A stretch of DNA of 64,000 nt from Rotaria socialis (Eukaryota; Rotifera; Eurotatoria; Philodinida; Philodinidae). The stretch is taken from NCBI GenBank assembly GCA_905331475.1, contig CAJNYU010002132.1, positions 1 through 64,000 on the forward strand, given 5' to 3'. The notes below the pieces were generated by a model that was not told the origin of the DNA, searched no databases, and was given only the letters and a program-made list of their open reading frames with translations. Made by a program: the position numbers and the translations under genes. This document shows positions 37,401-51,039 of the stretch, one piece after another (position 1 is the stretch's first letter; every line of letters begins with the position of its first letter).

Positions 37401-38602
37401 TAATTTACTCGAAATATTTACATTAGAATGTTTAAAAATAAAGAAAAATTGAACGAAACTAAACAATAATCTTGAAAAATCATCGACAACATTTGTCCAC
37501 GGTACACAAATAAAATTTTCAAGATTACTTAATATCGATAAACCTGAATGTATAACTGTACCAAGACAAAAAACTAAATTAGTATTAAAAATAATATATT
37601 CATACACACATGATTAATAATCTTCGACTTACTTCCGATTCCGACACGAATGTAAAGACCACCAGTTGTTGAACGATCATCATAATTATATCCAATATCT
37701 CGGTGAACAATAGAATCTTTTTGTTGATGAATATCATTTCCTATTGCATGCGTTCCATTTCGATTTATGTTTTGTCCGCTGATTAAAATATTAATAGGTT
37801 TACTCCTAAAAATCGATAAATTATCTGATGATTTCGATTTATTATTATAATGATTATCTTCATTTATCGTTGATATTTGATTTTGATGTTGATTATAATT
37901 ACTAAATGTTCGTAAATTAAAATAGGATTTTGAAGAAAATCTTAAATCTTGATTTTCTCGAAATAAATTTGTTTCTGTATGATTTGAATCTAAACTATTA
38001 ACTCTTATCGAATGAGTATGTAATCTTCGTTTATGGCGAACAATATCAACAATACAAAATATTATCCAAATAATCGATACCCAATAGAGAGATGTAAAAT
38101 AAATCTAGGATTATAAAAATGAAAAGTTTTCATGTCGTTGTATTTTCACTATATTTACTGCAGCCAAATCTTTTATATTTTCTCCTTGTTCAGATGGTAT
38201 GATAGCACTAGAGATGGAAAACGCCACACCACCCATAAAAACAACTAGAAAAAAATTCGATACAAACAATAGCTTTCGGGTGTTCTTTATAGTTCTAATA
38301 AAGAGATGCTGTTAATTCCTTACCGAGGCCATAAAGTATACTGAAAATTTTGTAAGCAGCGGCATTTTCTTCGACGTTCCTTTAGAAAGAAAAATAAGAA
38401 GTATAGACTCTAATGGAGCTCGTCATTGAAATGAATTTTCTACTGTTTGAGTTTTTACTATATATGCACAAGAGATTCATAGTTACCTTCCTTGTAAAAA
38501 TGGATTTGCCAAATTTTTCCGACCTAATAATGTTTTAAGATCATATTTTCTCGATATCGACGATGAATGACGATGAGAGTTGAAAACTAAATTTTTTTTC
38601 AT
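34473..38602 (-). CDS. Otopetrin-family proton channel
   Basis: Ten exons (38487-38602, 38324-38379, 38159-38244, 37633-38104, 37422-37573, 37288-37361, 35583-35841, 35083-35524, 34883-35017, 34473-34813) give 710 residues. Otopetrins are dimeric twelve-helix Zn-sensitive proton channels of the plasma membrane. Diagnostic stretches are N-F-A-R-L-A-V-M-H followed by T-N-L-C-V-W joined across an intron to F-R, L-L-Y-P-C-T-I-E-F-S-L, W-E-N-I-G at the next exon start, and near the end R-E-V-I-T-L-L-I-M-L-D-L-S-L-W, then F-x-L-A-F-Y-x-x-x-P-W and F-F-R-F-H-A-S-V-C-L. A hydrophilic insert of about 115 residues, rich in Ser/Asn/His, lies in the 37633-38104 exon after an early helix. The 1.45 kb intron 35842-37287 contains a TIR element. 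It is an intact gene by frame and splice sites. Confidence 0.9.
36382..36958. mobile_element. MITE-like element in an otopetrin intron
   Basis: AATGCGGTGCGAA at 36382-36394 and its exact complement at 36946-36958 bound about 577 bp of non-coding sequence inside the largest otopetrin intron. No unambiguous target duplication is visible, so ends are approximate. Confidence 0.5.
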
Positions 38603-39103
38603 TTTATCTTCAATTTAATTGTTTAACAAATTAGAAGAATTTATTTCTGGTTTAGCATTTGTAACTTCATCAGATGTAGCATAATATAAAACGCTAAAAT
38701 TGTTCAGTAGATTGCTCTACGATTTCCATATTGATAAATGGAGCAATGAGTAAACTCTTTTTTGTTGTTTTTCATATGTAAATACTGTTTTCTGTCACAG
38801 TATGTGAGATTAAATTACTAACCAATCTATTTCGTATTTTCTCAATTATATATGATTGAAATTCCATGACGATAACTATATTCATTCAAAATAAGCACCC
38901 ACGCACATCGTCTACTCAGAATATGCGGCTCATCATGCATACGTTTATCTATGTAAGATGGAGAATAAGAAAATAAACGATGATTTAAATCATAATTCAT
39001 CATTGTATTATATCATATAGATTTTATTAATATGTATGCACATTTGTACACACGTTATAAGAAGAGAAAAAGCGCACTCAATTAATATATATTTGTGTAA
39101 TTT
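38603..39103. other. Intergenic, otopetrin 5' flank
   Basis: Otopetrin starts at 38602 and the next minus-strand gene ends at 39104. The region is AT-rich; no element or extra exon was identified. Confidence 0.4.
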
Positions 39104-40383
39104 TTATAGTCCAGATAAAGTGACTGGTTTCTCACTACCATAGTTCATTGAGTCAGTTCGATACATAGACGGTGTAGCATACGCTGATGTTGAACTTGGC
39201 ATTGGTTGAACATATGGAGTATCGATTGGGCAATATTTCGTATCTTTAGCATTGATATGACTCGGAGTCACGAACTGTTCGCCTGCAAACATGAAAATAT
39301 ATTGATATAGATTCAAAAGAAAATCAATATATACGAGTTTCAGTTGTAAGGCCAGCATGAGGAATGAAACGTGCTGGTTGATGAACTTGTCGAACTTTTG
39401 TTGGTGTTGAAAACCAAATTGCGTCACGCATTGGTAATTGTTCACGTTCAACACTATCTATAGGTAATGGATTTTGTGCATTACCATAGCCCCAGGCTTT
39501 AGGATATTCTTCAGCGTCCCAATAAGATAATGGATCTTTTTTACCAATACCTTGCCATTCATCCCTTGATGTAGAGAACAAAATAAGATTTTCATAATTC
39601 AAAATTTATTAACGACATACTTTCTCCATCGACGATGTTCTTTATTATATGTTGTTAAATAAGGATCAAGAAGTGTAAATACACCTTGCTCCGACGGATC
39701 CCATGTACGAGCAACTGTTACTGGTCTTGTTGGTCGTCCATCTTCACGTATAGCCTAAATCAGGTTATTTTTTTTTCTATAAAATTTTTCTTTGTATGTC
39801 TAAAAGAAAACGTTTACTTTAGTCACAGGTGCTTCAGGTTGTGTTAAATAAGGCAACTGCCCATCAATACGATCTAATTCTGATTTCATATTTGGCTTCA
39901 TATCGAATTCTTCCTTGTATTCACTTTTCTGATGAGACATTGATAATGGACGACTCCATCCGTGAGCTTTAAGTTTTTCCACGAAATCACTCATGTAATT
40001 TACTTAAGAAAAGAACAAGTTTAATTTCTAAACCAAACAAATCGTTGGTATACCTTTATATAAGGCCGGTGCCTTTCTATGCATATTCACTTGATCATTG
40101 TATACTTCTTGTTGCGGATATTTATTGTCATAAAAAGCAGCATTAGTTGTTTTAAAATGTTCTTGAGGTGTAATTTCATCAGGAGCACGTAGTCGATTTG
40201 GTAATGGATCGGTAAAAGCCCGCTAATAATATTAAAGAAAAACGTCAAGATCACAGTAATAAAACTTAACCGTACCTTGAAATTGGTTGAAGGGAAATAA
40301 TATCCTGGCCGATATTGATGACCAACACCAGTACTTGTTTGAAAAAGATCTTGTCGGCGTTCAGATGAATTAGAGTCAAGCAT
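39104..40383 (-). CDS. Unrecognised hydrophilic protein
   Basis: Six exons (40276-40383, 40054-40222, 39818-40002, 39621-39754, 39335-39564, 39104-39282) with GT-AG borders give 334 residues. No signal peptide, membrane helix or enzyme motif is visible. The protein is rich in Pro, Tyr, Trp and charged residues, with spaced short aromatic/proline patches (for example H-G-W-S-R-P-L, T-W-D-P-S-E-Q-G-V-F-T, Y-N-K-E-H-R-R-W, D-E-W-Q-G-I-G-K-K-D-P). This low-complexity-free, extended composition resembles axonemal microtubule inner proteins, but I could not match it to a named family and that link is only an impression. It is divergent from the YIPF1/2 gene with about 200 bp between. Confidence 0.7.
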
Positions 40384-40628
40384 TTTTTGCTGTCGATAAG
40401 AAAAGGAAATCTACAAACAACAACAATTCAAAATATGTTCCATTGACGACTATCATAGATTTGTGTTACTAAGCAATTTCATTTGATTCTCTGTGCAATT
40501 GTCGCTCGTGGACAACACAAGTTTGAATTCTATTGGACGATTTCATCCAATAGTATCGATAGAAAAGTAAATTTTGAAATGCAATGTACAACGTCATCAA
40601 ATCGTTTACTTTCATTATCTTTATCATA
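40384..40628. promoter_or_regulatory. Bidirectional promoter region
   Basis: The 200-245 bp between the start codon of the unrecognised minus-strand gene and the YIPF1/2 start must serve both genes. It contains ATGs in other frames (40579), which would form a short upstream ORF if transcription began before them. No TATA box is evident. Confidence 0.45.
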
Positions 40629-41596
40629 ATGATGTTTTCGAGTGATGGATTTCTAACTGATAATAATGCTTCGTCTGCAAATGCACGCCAAACACATGTC
40701 TTTACATCTTTTCCCAATTCTGCGGTAGATGTTGATGATGAACGACCGGAAAATAAATCAACAACACAACAACAATCTGACTCAGACAAATATGCCCTTC
40801 CATTGCCGGCCACTGCCAATGAGTCAGCACCTGAACAATATCATATGTGGCAAATCGAATATTATCAAAAATATTTTCAAGTTGATACTCAACAAGTTCT
40901 CGAGCGTTTAATTGGTTCCATGACGCCCAGACCAAATAAATCTTATTTCGATTCAACTATTCGACAAAATCCTGATTTATATGGGCCATTTTGGGTTTGT
41001 GTAACATTTATTGTAACTGTTGCGATCAGTGGAAATATAGTAAATTATTTTCACCAATCTGATGCTGAATTTCAAATTGATTTCTCAAAAATTACTTTAT
41101 CAGCTATTGTAAGTCAAACAAAATACTCTTCTCACTGTAATATATCTAGACATGTTTTATTGTTTATGAATAGCTTGTTTGTTTCTATTGGTGGATGATG
41201 CCAACATCAATATATTTTTTCTTTCGTTGGCGTTTAAATCGTATTGAATATACATTTCTTGAATTACTTTGTATTTATGGTTATAGTTTAACTATATTTA
41301 TACCGATCTCAATTTTATGGATCATACCGATTGGTTGGTTACAATGGACATCAACAATACTAGCGTCGATTATAAGTGGCAGTGTTTTAATTGTTACATT
41401 CTGGCCAACAATTAATGCTGATCACAAACGTTTTAGTACTGTGTCAATTTTAGCTGTTTTTTTCTTACATTTATTAATGGCAGTTTGTATTATGCTAGTA
41501 TTTTTTCATGTATCTGATAACAATATTAATCCAACGACACCATCAATTACTCTTTCTACAAGTACTATATTGACAACATCAAAAAAAATTGCTTAG
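40629..41596 (+). CDS. YIPF1/YIPF2-type Yip1-domain Golgi protein
   Basis: Two exons (to 41108, and 41174-41596) encode about 300 residues, matching YIPF1 (about 306). The frame extends back to ATG 40584, but those 15 residues are hydrophobic while Yip N-termini are cytosolic, so 40629 or 40632 is preferred. After an acidic N-terminus come W-Q-I-E-Y-Y-Q-K-Y-F, N-P-D-L-Y-G-P-F-W-V and, in exon 2, F-L-E-L-L-C-I-Y-G-Y-S-L followed by I-P-x-x-I-L-W-I-I-P, the characteristic YIPF1/2 segments, with five helices. The tail is Thr/Ser-rich. Expected role: Golgi membrane organisation and vesicle traffic with a partner YIPF protein. OLA1 starts 304 bp downstream. Confidence 0.9.
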
Positions 41597-41899
41597 AGTT
41601 TTCTATTGGACACATTCCTATTTCTTTCAAGGTTTTTGCTTTTTTTTTTAAACAAATATAATACGAATACAGTACAGTTTTTTTGTTGCATTATGCAATG
41701 AATTTCTTTGCGGTTTAGATAGAAAATTGTTGCATGGGAATATTATACCATCGAAAAATATAAATCAAATAGCAGGTCATAGGAATTTATTTTATTCAAA
41801 ACTATTTATAGTTCCCTAACGAAGTTCAACTATGAAAACTATTCAATTTACTAATAGCAATAATTTTGTTTTCAGATCATATTTTCTAGTGAAAAAACG

Positions 41900-43586
41900 A
41901 TGCCACCTAAAAAGAAAGAAGATGCCAAACCAAAACCACTCATTGGCCGAATTGGTACTAATCTAAAAATGGGTATTGTTGGTTTACCAAATGCTGGGTT
42001 TGTTGAATAATGTTATTCGATTTTGAATCATTATTGATTACGTCTTTTCAGGAAATCAACATTTTTTAATATTCTAACGAAATCTAGTGTACCTGCGGAA
42101 AACTTTCCTTTTTGTACCATCAATCCAAATGAAAGTAATATTAAATAAATAAAAAAGCAAACATTGACTTCATCTTATCATTTTCAGGTCGAGTTCCAGT
42201 ACCGGATGCACGATTCGATTTCTTATGTCATCATTATGAACCATTAAGGTATATTATTTGATTTAATAATTCATAAAGTTTTATCTTGGTCTCGTTTTCT
42301 AGCAAACAACCAGCATTTCTCAATGTGAATAAATAAAAATAGTTTTTTAGTTTTGTAAATAGTTTTATTTCTCTATTGAATATAGGTTGTTGATATTGCT
42401 GGTCTAGTTAAAGGTGCCAGTGAAGGTCAAGGTAAGAAATAATACAGTATTTCAAACGATACTAGATAGTATTTATCATAGGTCTTGGAAATGCATTTCT
42501 ATCGCATATAAAAGCGTGCGATGGCATATTTCATATGGTTCGTATTTTTGATGAAGTTGATATAGCTCACGTCGAAGGAAATATCGATCCTATTCGTGAT
42601 ATTGAGATCATTCATGATGAATTAAGGTTAGTGAATATATTTAGTTTTGAGCTTCGTTTAATTCAGTATTTCATTCTAGATTAAAAGATCTTGAATTAAC
42701 AAAAAAAATTGCCGACGATTTAGAAAAAAAAGCTGTACGTGGAAACGATAAAGCATTAAAATTTGATCATGTAAGATAGAATTTTTGTTTTATTGATTTA
42801 TGTATGTTTTGTTTTTCTCCATAGGAAACAATACAAAAAGTATTACATATGTTAAGCGAAGAAAAAGGTAGCGTTCGTTTTGGTGATTGGAACGAAAGAG
42901 AAATCGACGTTTTAAATAAACATTTATTTAATACATCAAAACCAATGGTCTACCTATTAAATATGGCTGAAGAAGATTATATTAAGAAGAAAAATAAATG
43001 GTTAGGAAAAGTTAAACAATGGATTGATGAACATGATCCCGGTGCGACAGTTATACCGTTCAGTGCTAATTATGAATATCGTCTTGTCGATTTACCTGAT
43101 GAAGAACGTGAAAAAGTCATTAAAGAAACAGGAGCAACAAGGTAAATGAGATTTTATTTGAACTCGTATATATGTTTTTTTTTATTAAAAAATTTTTTAG
43201 TGCCTTGGAAAAAATTATTCTGGCTGGTTATCGAGCATTGCAATTATGTTATTTTTTCACATGCGGAAAAGATGAAGTTAAAGCATGGACTATTCAAGTT
43301 GCTACAAAAGCACCACATGCTGCCGGACGCATTCATACGGATTTTGAAAAAGGTTTCATTATGGCTGAAGTTATGAAATATGAAGATTTCAAAGAATTTG
43401 GAAACGAAAATGCAGTTAAAGTAATAGAAGAAAAATTCGTTTTTTTCTCTTCACTAAAAATATGATTTCAATTTTTAGGCAGAAGGAAAATATCGACAAC
43501 AAGGAAAAAATTATACTGTTGAAGATGGAGATATTATCTATTTCAAAGTTAACGCTGGCGCCGGCTTAAGTGCAGCAAAAAAATAG
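41900..43586 (+). CDS. OLA1: Obg-like ATPase 1
   Basis: Ten exons (41900-41997, 42052-42134, 42188-42248, 42303-42324, 42386-42431, 42482-42626, 42680-42770, 42825-43141, 43201-43420, 43479-43586) give 396 residues, exactly the human length. The P-loop G-L-P-N-A-G-K-S-T spans exons 1-2, the Walker B region D-I-A-G-L-V-K-G-A follows with G-Q-G-L-G-N, and the G4 position reads N-M-A-E instead of N-K-x-D, the change that makes OLA1 prefer ATP. The C-terminal TGS domain ends with the [12 protein letters not shown] pattern. OLA1 is a cytosolic regulator of translation and stress responses. Exon 4 is only 22 nt. Splice-acceptor sequences TTTTCAG and TTTCTAG lie 10-25 nt before the ATG, suggesting a leader exon or trans-splicing. 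Confidence 0.95.
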
Positions 43587-43681
43587 GCGACATTGTTTTT
43601 CTAGTTGTCTTTCGCTTTGTTAAAGTTTTTTTTCGATAATAAACTTGATCAATATAACAGTTTTTCGTTTTTTTTTCAGAT

Positions 43682-44464
43682 ATGTCGTGGAACTCTCAAG
43701 GTTTCTTAGATTCTTCTACCTACAATCAACAATATGGTGGACCAACAGCCTATGAACTTCACCAAAAACAGCAGCAACAACAACAGCAACACTATGGGCC
43801 TCCTCCTCCTCAGCCGCATCTACCCTACCCAAGCGGTAATTTTATGCCATCACAATACAATATAAATCCACAAGGAAATCCAGCTCAATTTTATCGACCA
43901 GATGATTTCCTTCCACCACCTGTAAATCCAGTAAATAATGACGACGACGAAATACCATTACTTGAAGAATTAGGCATTAATTTCGATCATATCTATAAAA
44001 AAACTAAATCTGTTTTAAATCCATTTGCAACGCCGGATATATCAATTATGGGCGATGTTGATCTTGCCGGTCCACTTGTATTTTGTCTTGCATTTGCTTG
44101 TAGTCTTTTATTAATGGGTAAAATACATTTTGGTTATGTTTACGGTATTGTTACATTGGGTACTGTTGGAATGTATGGTTTATTGAATATGATGACATCA
44201 CCTGACAAACCATGTTCAGGTATATTTGTAACCAGCGTACTTGGTTATTGTCTATTACCAATGGTTATTCTATCGTTTTCATCGTTTTTATTTCAACTAA
44301 ATGGATTAATTGGTTTAATGGTTGCGTCAATATTTATCATATGGTGTTCATTATCAGCCTCGAAACTTTTCGCGACATCATTAGCAATGATTGGACAGCA
44401 AATTCTTGTTGCATATCCTTGTGCATTATTTTATGGAGTTTTTGCTTTGTTAACTATATTTTAA
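43682..44464 (+). CDS. YIPF5: YIPF5-type Yip1-domain ER/Golgi protein
   Basis: A single exon codes 260 residues (human YIPF5 257). The N-terminus is Gln/Pro/Tyr-rich, followed by [16 protein letters not shown]-x-x-V-L-N-P and [10 protein letters not shown], the YIPF5/Yip1 signature, and five helices with [10 protein letters not shown]. Yip1 proteins bind Rab GTPases and Yif1 and act in COPII and ER-Golgi transport. Only 95 bp separate this ATG from the OLA1 stop, and a T-rich TTTTTTTTCAG acceptor sits two bases before the ATG. This is the arrangement expected of a trans-spliced downstream gene in an operon. Confidence 0.93.
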   Translation: MSWNSQGFLDSSTYNQQYGGPTAYELHQKQQQQQQQHYGPPPPQPHLPYPSGNFMPSQYNINPQGNPAQFYRPDDFLPPPVNPVNNDDDEIPLLEELGINFDHIYKKTKSVLNPFATPDISIMGDVDLAGPLVFCLAFACSLLLMGKIHFGYVYGIVTLGTVGMYGLLNMMTSPDKPCSGIFVTSVLGYCLLPMVILSFSSFLFQLNGLIGLMVASIFIIWCSLSASKLFATSLAMIGQQILVAYPCALFYGVFALLTIF

Positions 44465-44651
44465 AAAAATAAAAATATTCCATTTCGTTTCTTTGATAAA
44501 ATTAATCAAGTTGTTTTTTTCTTATACACGAGAGTCAAAACAATGCGCAATTATGCAGTAGAAGCACTCTAATTTTTCTCTATGAAAGTTTGTTTTGCGA
44601 CAAAAGTGATATGTGATCAAATATAAAATTGAGAAAGACAGGTAATAATTT

Positions 44652-44917
44652 CCTTTTATGGTATATTTCACTTTACCTTTTCACCTAGCTGTGAAAATAT
44701 ATTGCACAATTTTCTCTTGATGATTCATCCGATACATAATATGTAATGGTAGAAAGCACATCAGAATTACCTTATATGGATATAGCCATAGTCTATTTAC
44801 CTTAAATAGCATGAATGAAATTATCTTAATACACCTATATAAATGAAACATACATCGAAAATAATATTACTATTCAACCTTCAATTAATTCAACTCCATT
44901 ATCATATTCAAAACAAA
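44652..44917 (+). promoter_or_regulatory. Actin 1 promoter: two CArG boxes and TATA
   Basis: CCTTTTATGG at 44652-44661 and CCTTATATGG at 44770-44779 are exact CC(A/T)6GG serum response factor sites. TATATAAA at 44836-44843 lies 82 bp before the start codon. The sequence just after the first box (TTCACTTTACCTTTTCACCT) recurs almost unchanged upstream of actin 2. CArG elements driving actin genes are long established in animals. Confidence 0.75.
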
Positions 44918-46233
<1,316 letters not shown>

Positions 46234-46472
46234 ATGAATATTTATTTATATATTTTATTTTTATGTAGATACTGATTTTTTTGTTTTGTATTCAAAATAA
46301 AGTTTCAAAAACTGATATTTCTTTTCTATATAAATCATCGAGCTTCGAAAGCTATAAAATAATCCGCGTTGGAATAAATTTTTAATAAATACATTGCACT
46401 AACTACACGTGAGGGTGTGTGTGTGTGTGTGGTTGTAGAGTTATATATGTATTCACATGTCGGACATATCGG

Positions 46473-46524
46473 AAACTTAAGCTAAAACTAAATCTAGGAA
46501 TAGATTTAGTTTTAGTTTAAGTTT
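46473..46524. repeat. Tight hairpin downstream of actin 1
   Basis: 23-bp arms at 46473-46495 and 46502-46524 pair with one mismatch around a 6-bp loop. They are composed of AAACTTAA/CTAAAACTAAA words. The loop is too small for a typical microRNA precursor; it may be a decayed palindromic element. Confidence 0.5.
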
Positions 46525-46835
46525 TTCTTTTTTCCATTTATATTCGAACTCGAATTGGACAGCTGCTCTTCTTGTGAGCCTTGTAAGCGTTTTCTAAATC
46601 AACTGAATTCGTTGTTCGAGTTTGTATATTACTCATATTCAAACGTAATTTGATACTGATTTAGGTCACTTTTACGTCTGATATTCGACACGCTTTATAT
46701 CAGATTCACAGGAAAAGTTGTATTCCACCTCAAATATTCTGTCAATCGGTGTAGAATTAAGATTCTTGTTTTCGAATTAAAAATTGAATGTTTAAGAATA
46801 TGCGTGAAGAAACGTTGCACGATCATACTTTCTAA

Positions 46836-47310
46836 CAGAGGTGTGCGAGGTAGGGAATTTTCGTGCCCTGCGGGGTTCGCTCCGCGAATTTCCAGCACCC
46901 ATCCCGCCGATCCCCGCGTAGTTAAATTGCATAAACTCCCTCGCTCCGCTCGGTCCCGTAAAAAAAAACACTCGCCCCGTCCGTATAAGCCGAAGAAATT
47001 TTATATTTAACAAAAAATCTGAGACAAAAGTGTGGAGTAGATGGCTTGAGGGTGGAGGTGGCGTCCATTTACTTCATGTTTCTAATGACACCCACACCCA
47101 CACTCTTTTTTACGACCCTTCATCGCGCCACATGGAAAATCTTGACCCGCCCGAATCCGTGCAAATCTATACTCGCCCCGCTCGTCCGTCAGTGAATCAT
47201 TACCCGCAATCCGTCAACCCCGCAGTTTTGTAAAAATTTGCGACCCGCCACGCCGATCCCGCAAGTCTTACGAACCCCACGGGGTCCAACCCGTGGGTCG
47301 CACGCCTCTG
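46836..47310. mobile_element. GC-rich hAT-type MITE
   Basis: Ends CAGAGGTGTGCGA and, inverted, CAGAGGCGTGCGA form 13-bp TIRs with one mismatch. Flanks CTTTCTAA (46828-46835) and CTTCCTAG (47311-47318) match 6 of 8, and both fit the hAT preference nTnnnnAn. The 475-bp element is far more GC-rich than its surroundings and full of CCCGC/CGCCCCG words. It contains a telomere-like C-rich tract at 47088-47103. Open frames within it are by-products of the GC content. It sits in the actin 2 upstream region, 300 bp before that promoter. Confidence 0.78.
47088..47103 (-). repeat. Telomere-like motif inside the hAT MITE
   Basis: Minus strand carries GTGTGGGTGTGGGTG, two TGTGGG units. A G-rich GAGGGTGGAGGTGG lies about 40 bp upstream in the opposite sense, so the pair could fold into a hairpin. 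Confidence 0.5.
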
Positions 47311-47366
47311 CTTCCTAGCAAGCAAATATATTTTATTTACTAAGATCGATCTGTCGAGCATTATTG

Positions 47367-47612
47367 CCTTTTATGGTATGCTTCACTTTACCTTTCACCT
47401 AGTTTTCAAAACGATATTGCACAACTTCACTTCAATGACTCAATCGATAAAACATTGAAAACAAAATATATCTTATATGGTCATGCAAAATCAACCAAAC
47501 TATAAATGGCAAAATATTTATTCGATCAAACTATATAAAAGGTAGCCGTCTTTCATATGAGAATCATTGTACAATTGCAAACAATTAAAAAGAACTATAC
47601 AATTGAAAGAAA
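47367..47612 (+). promoter_or_regulatory. Actin 2 promoter: CArG box and TATA
   Basis: CCTTTTATGG at 47367-47376 is an exact CArG box, TCTTATATGG at 47471-47480 is a one-base variant, and TATATAAAA at 47532-47540 lies 81 bp before the ATG, the same spacing as in actin 1. The block after the first box is nearly identical in both genes, showing the promoter was duplicated with the coding region or is under constraint. Confidence 0.75.
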
Positions 47613-49155
<1,543 letters not shown>

Positions 49156-49797
49156 GCTATTTTAGACGTCGAATGTAAATAAAATAGCTCTTCTATTGTT
49201 GAAATAAAGTATATGAATTACAAATGTTTTGGTTATCTCATATTCTATTAACATGAAAAAAGGAAAACCTACGATTTGTAGGCTTTTGAAACGGTGTCGA
49301 GGCTTTACTAGGAAACGTGAAAATGCGATGGTGCATGGTAGTTTAACTATTACAAAAATCTATCGAGTTAACTTTGTATTTTTTACACAGTAATTTCTTG
49401 TCGACGTTGACATCTTAATTCTCCTTAACTGATAGTAATCGAATATGTTATTTTATTATATTAACCTACAAGAGAATGCTCTCTGTTTTGTTTCACATAA
49501 ATATTTCGAAAAGGCTTTGTAAACGATCTAATTTATTAAGAACAAGAATAATACGTAAATATTCAAGTCATACTTGTCAGAGATCTGCTAAAGTCTATAG
49601 ATTATATAAAATCTCTGTCGATCTATTTGTTAAATAGATTCTTCGATGCTTGAGGGCAAACTGCTGCGACAACATGAATAAAAATAATTGTATTATCATC
49701 TAAATAAATTAAAATGAATATTTTTTGTAAGTCTAATAATAAATTAAAGCTCCTTTTTAGTGAACAAATGTATCAGCACTGGCTTCATTGTAATACC
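49156..49797. other. Actin 2 3' flank, nothing further seen
   Basis: AT-rich sequence with the actin 2 polyadenylation signal near 49202. No exon, RNA gene or element with defined ends was found. Confidence 0.4.
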
Positions 49798-50154
49798 CCA
49801 GGTGAATGAATCCAATAGTGAATCCTATCGAATCTCATGGGATCCTACAATAGCCGACAAAATCAGATCAGTTTCCGGGTCTAGGACCTACAAAAGGATC
49901 CGACAGAAAAAACATTTTCTTAATTACCAATGAATAAGCATATGGTGCCAACAGAACACATGGGTCGAATGCTTATGTTAGATTCCGATAAATTCCGACA
50001 TTGGAACCTATCGGATTCCAACACTAGGGTTCAGATTGTAGGTCCCAAACTGGGATTCCGATAGGATTTCGTCGGTTTAATGGAATCCACACTGTATTCG
50101 ATAAGATTCCGACACGAATCCGATAGGATCCTACTGTCGGAATCATTCTCCTGG
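49798..50154. mobile_element. CCAG-ended MITE rich in GATTCCGA
   Basis: CCAGGTGAATGAATCC at 49798-49813 pairs with GGAATCATTCTCCTGG at 50139-50154 (14 of 16). The interior is a scrambled array of GGATTCCGATAGG-like words on both strands. A comparable element with CCAG...TTGG ends lies at 61569-61883. No clean target duplication was seen. Confidence 0.55.
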
Positions 50155-50888
50155 AACCTCGCATTTATTTCGCTTCTAGAGTAGTCATTAAATGTAGTTA
50201 TATAGAATTATTATCAAAATCTTACTCATAAAAATCTTTTCACTCATTCTATCAGCCAAACGTGCCAAAAGAATTCCATTATAAGCAAATGTTCAGAATT
50301 ACGCGACGTCTATTGAAGTACAAAGATATTGTGTATTTTCTTATTCAACGAAGGATGAGAATGGAAAAAATTTAGTTACTTCTAAATCATTTCTTTCTTC
50401 CTTTTTTGTTTCAATAAATAGTTTTTCTTAGATCTATTTATTTATTCTATTTGACTGAGATAAATTATGGGTGTGGGTGTGGATATTTTTGAAGATGAGC
50501 TCTACACGCATACTCACACACATACCCTCACCATATCGAGGAAAAACATCACAAAATCGATCGAAATCTTTCTCAGTCTATAAGAAAGAGTAATGTTTAT
50601 ATTGTATATATTCGTAAGTATAGAAAGCTATGCATACGGCTCATCTCGGTCATTCGTTTTTTTATTGAACTTCTTGAGGTAATATCTAGAACTCAGAAGC
50701 GTCCGATGAAATTAGGAATTTTCTCTAACAAGAATTTTCTGGTTTCATTTAAATTATGAATAGATTTATATGACATCATTAAAGAGAGATTAACAGTTAT
50801 AGTCTGGCAATGCTACAATGTTCATTTGATATCATTGAAAAGTATTCTAAATTCGATTATTGAAAAATGATAAATCTGATTGAACTCC
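50155..50888. other. Intergenic, no gene seen
   Basis: Between the CCAG-ended MITE and the pogo-like transposon. Apart from the telomere-like pair at about 50468-50545 it is AT-rich sequence with no recognisable exon. Confidence 0.4.
50468..50482 (+). repeat. Telomere-like motif
   Basis: TGGGTGTGGGTGTGG contains two TGTGGG-type units. About 40 bp later a CACACA/ACCCTCACC tract runs in the opposite sense, so the pair can form a long-looped hairpin. Confidence 0.45.
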
Positions 50889-51039
50889 TAGGGAATGTAC
50901 TGGGTTCAGGGTACCCACATACTAAGAAAGCCACACCAGGGTACCTATTAANTGCCTTCTCCCCCTTGCCGCTTTGTCTCTGTAAGGGATATGTAACATC
51001 TAGCTACCGCTATACCGCACTGCCGCTATACAGCAATGC

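Noticed and set aside
40584..40628. Upstream ATG of the YIPF1/2 frame as true start
   Set aside because: It would add a hydrophobic leader incompatible with the cytosolic N-terminus of Yip proteins; kept only as an alternative.
46792..47233. Several 67-73-codon frames in GC-rich DNA
   Set aside because: They lie within a hAT-type MITE and reflect its GC content, on both strands at once.
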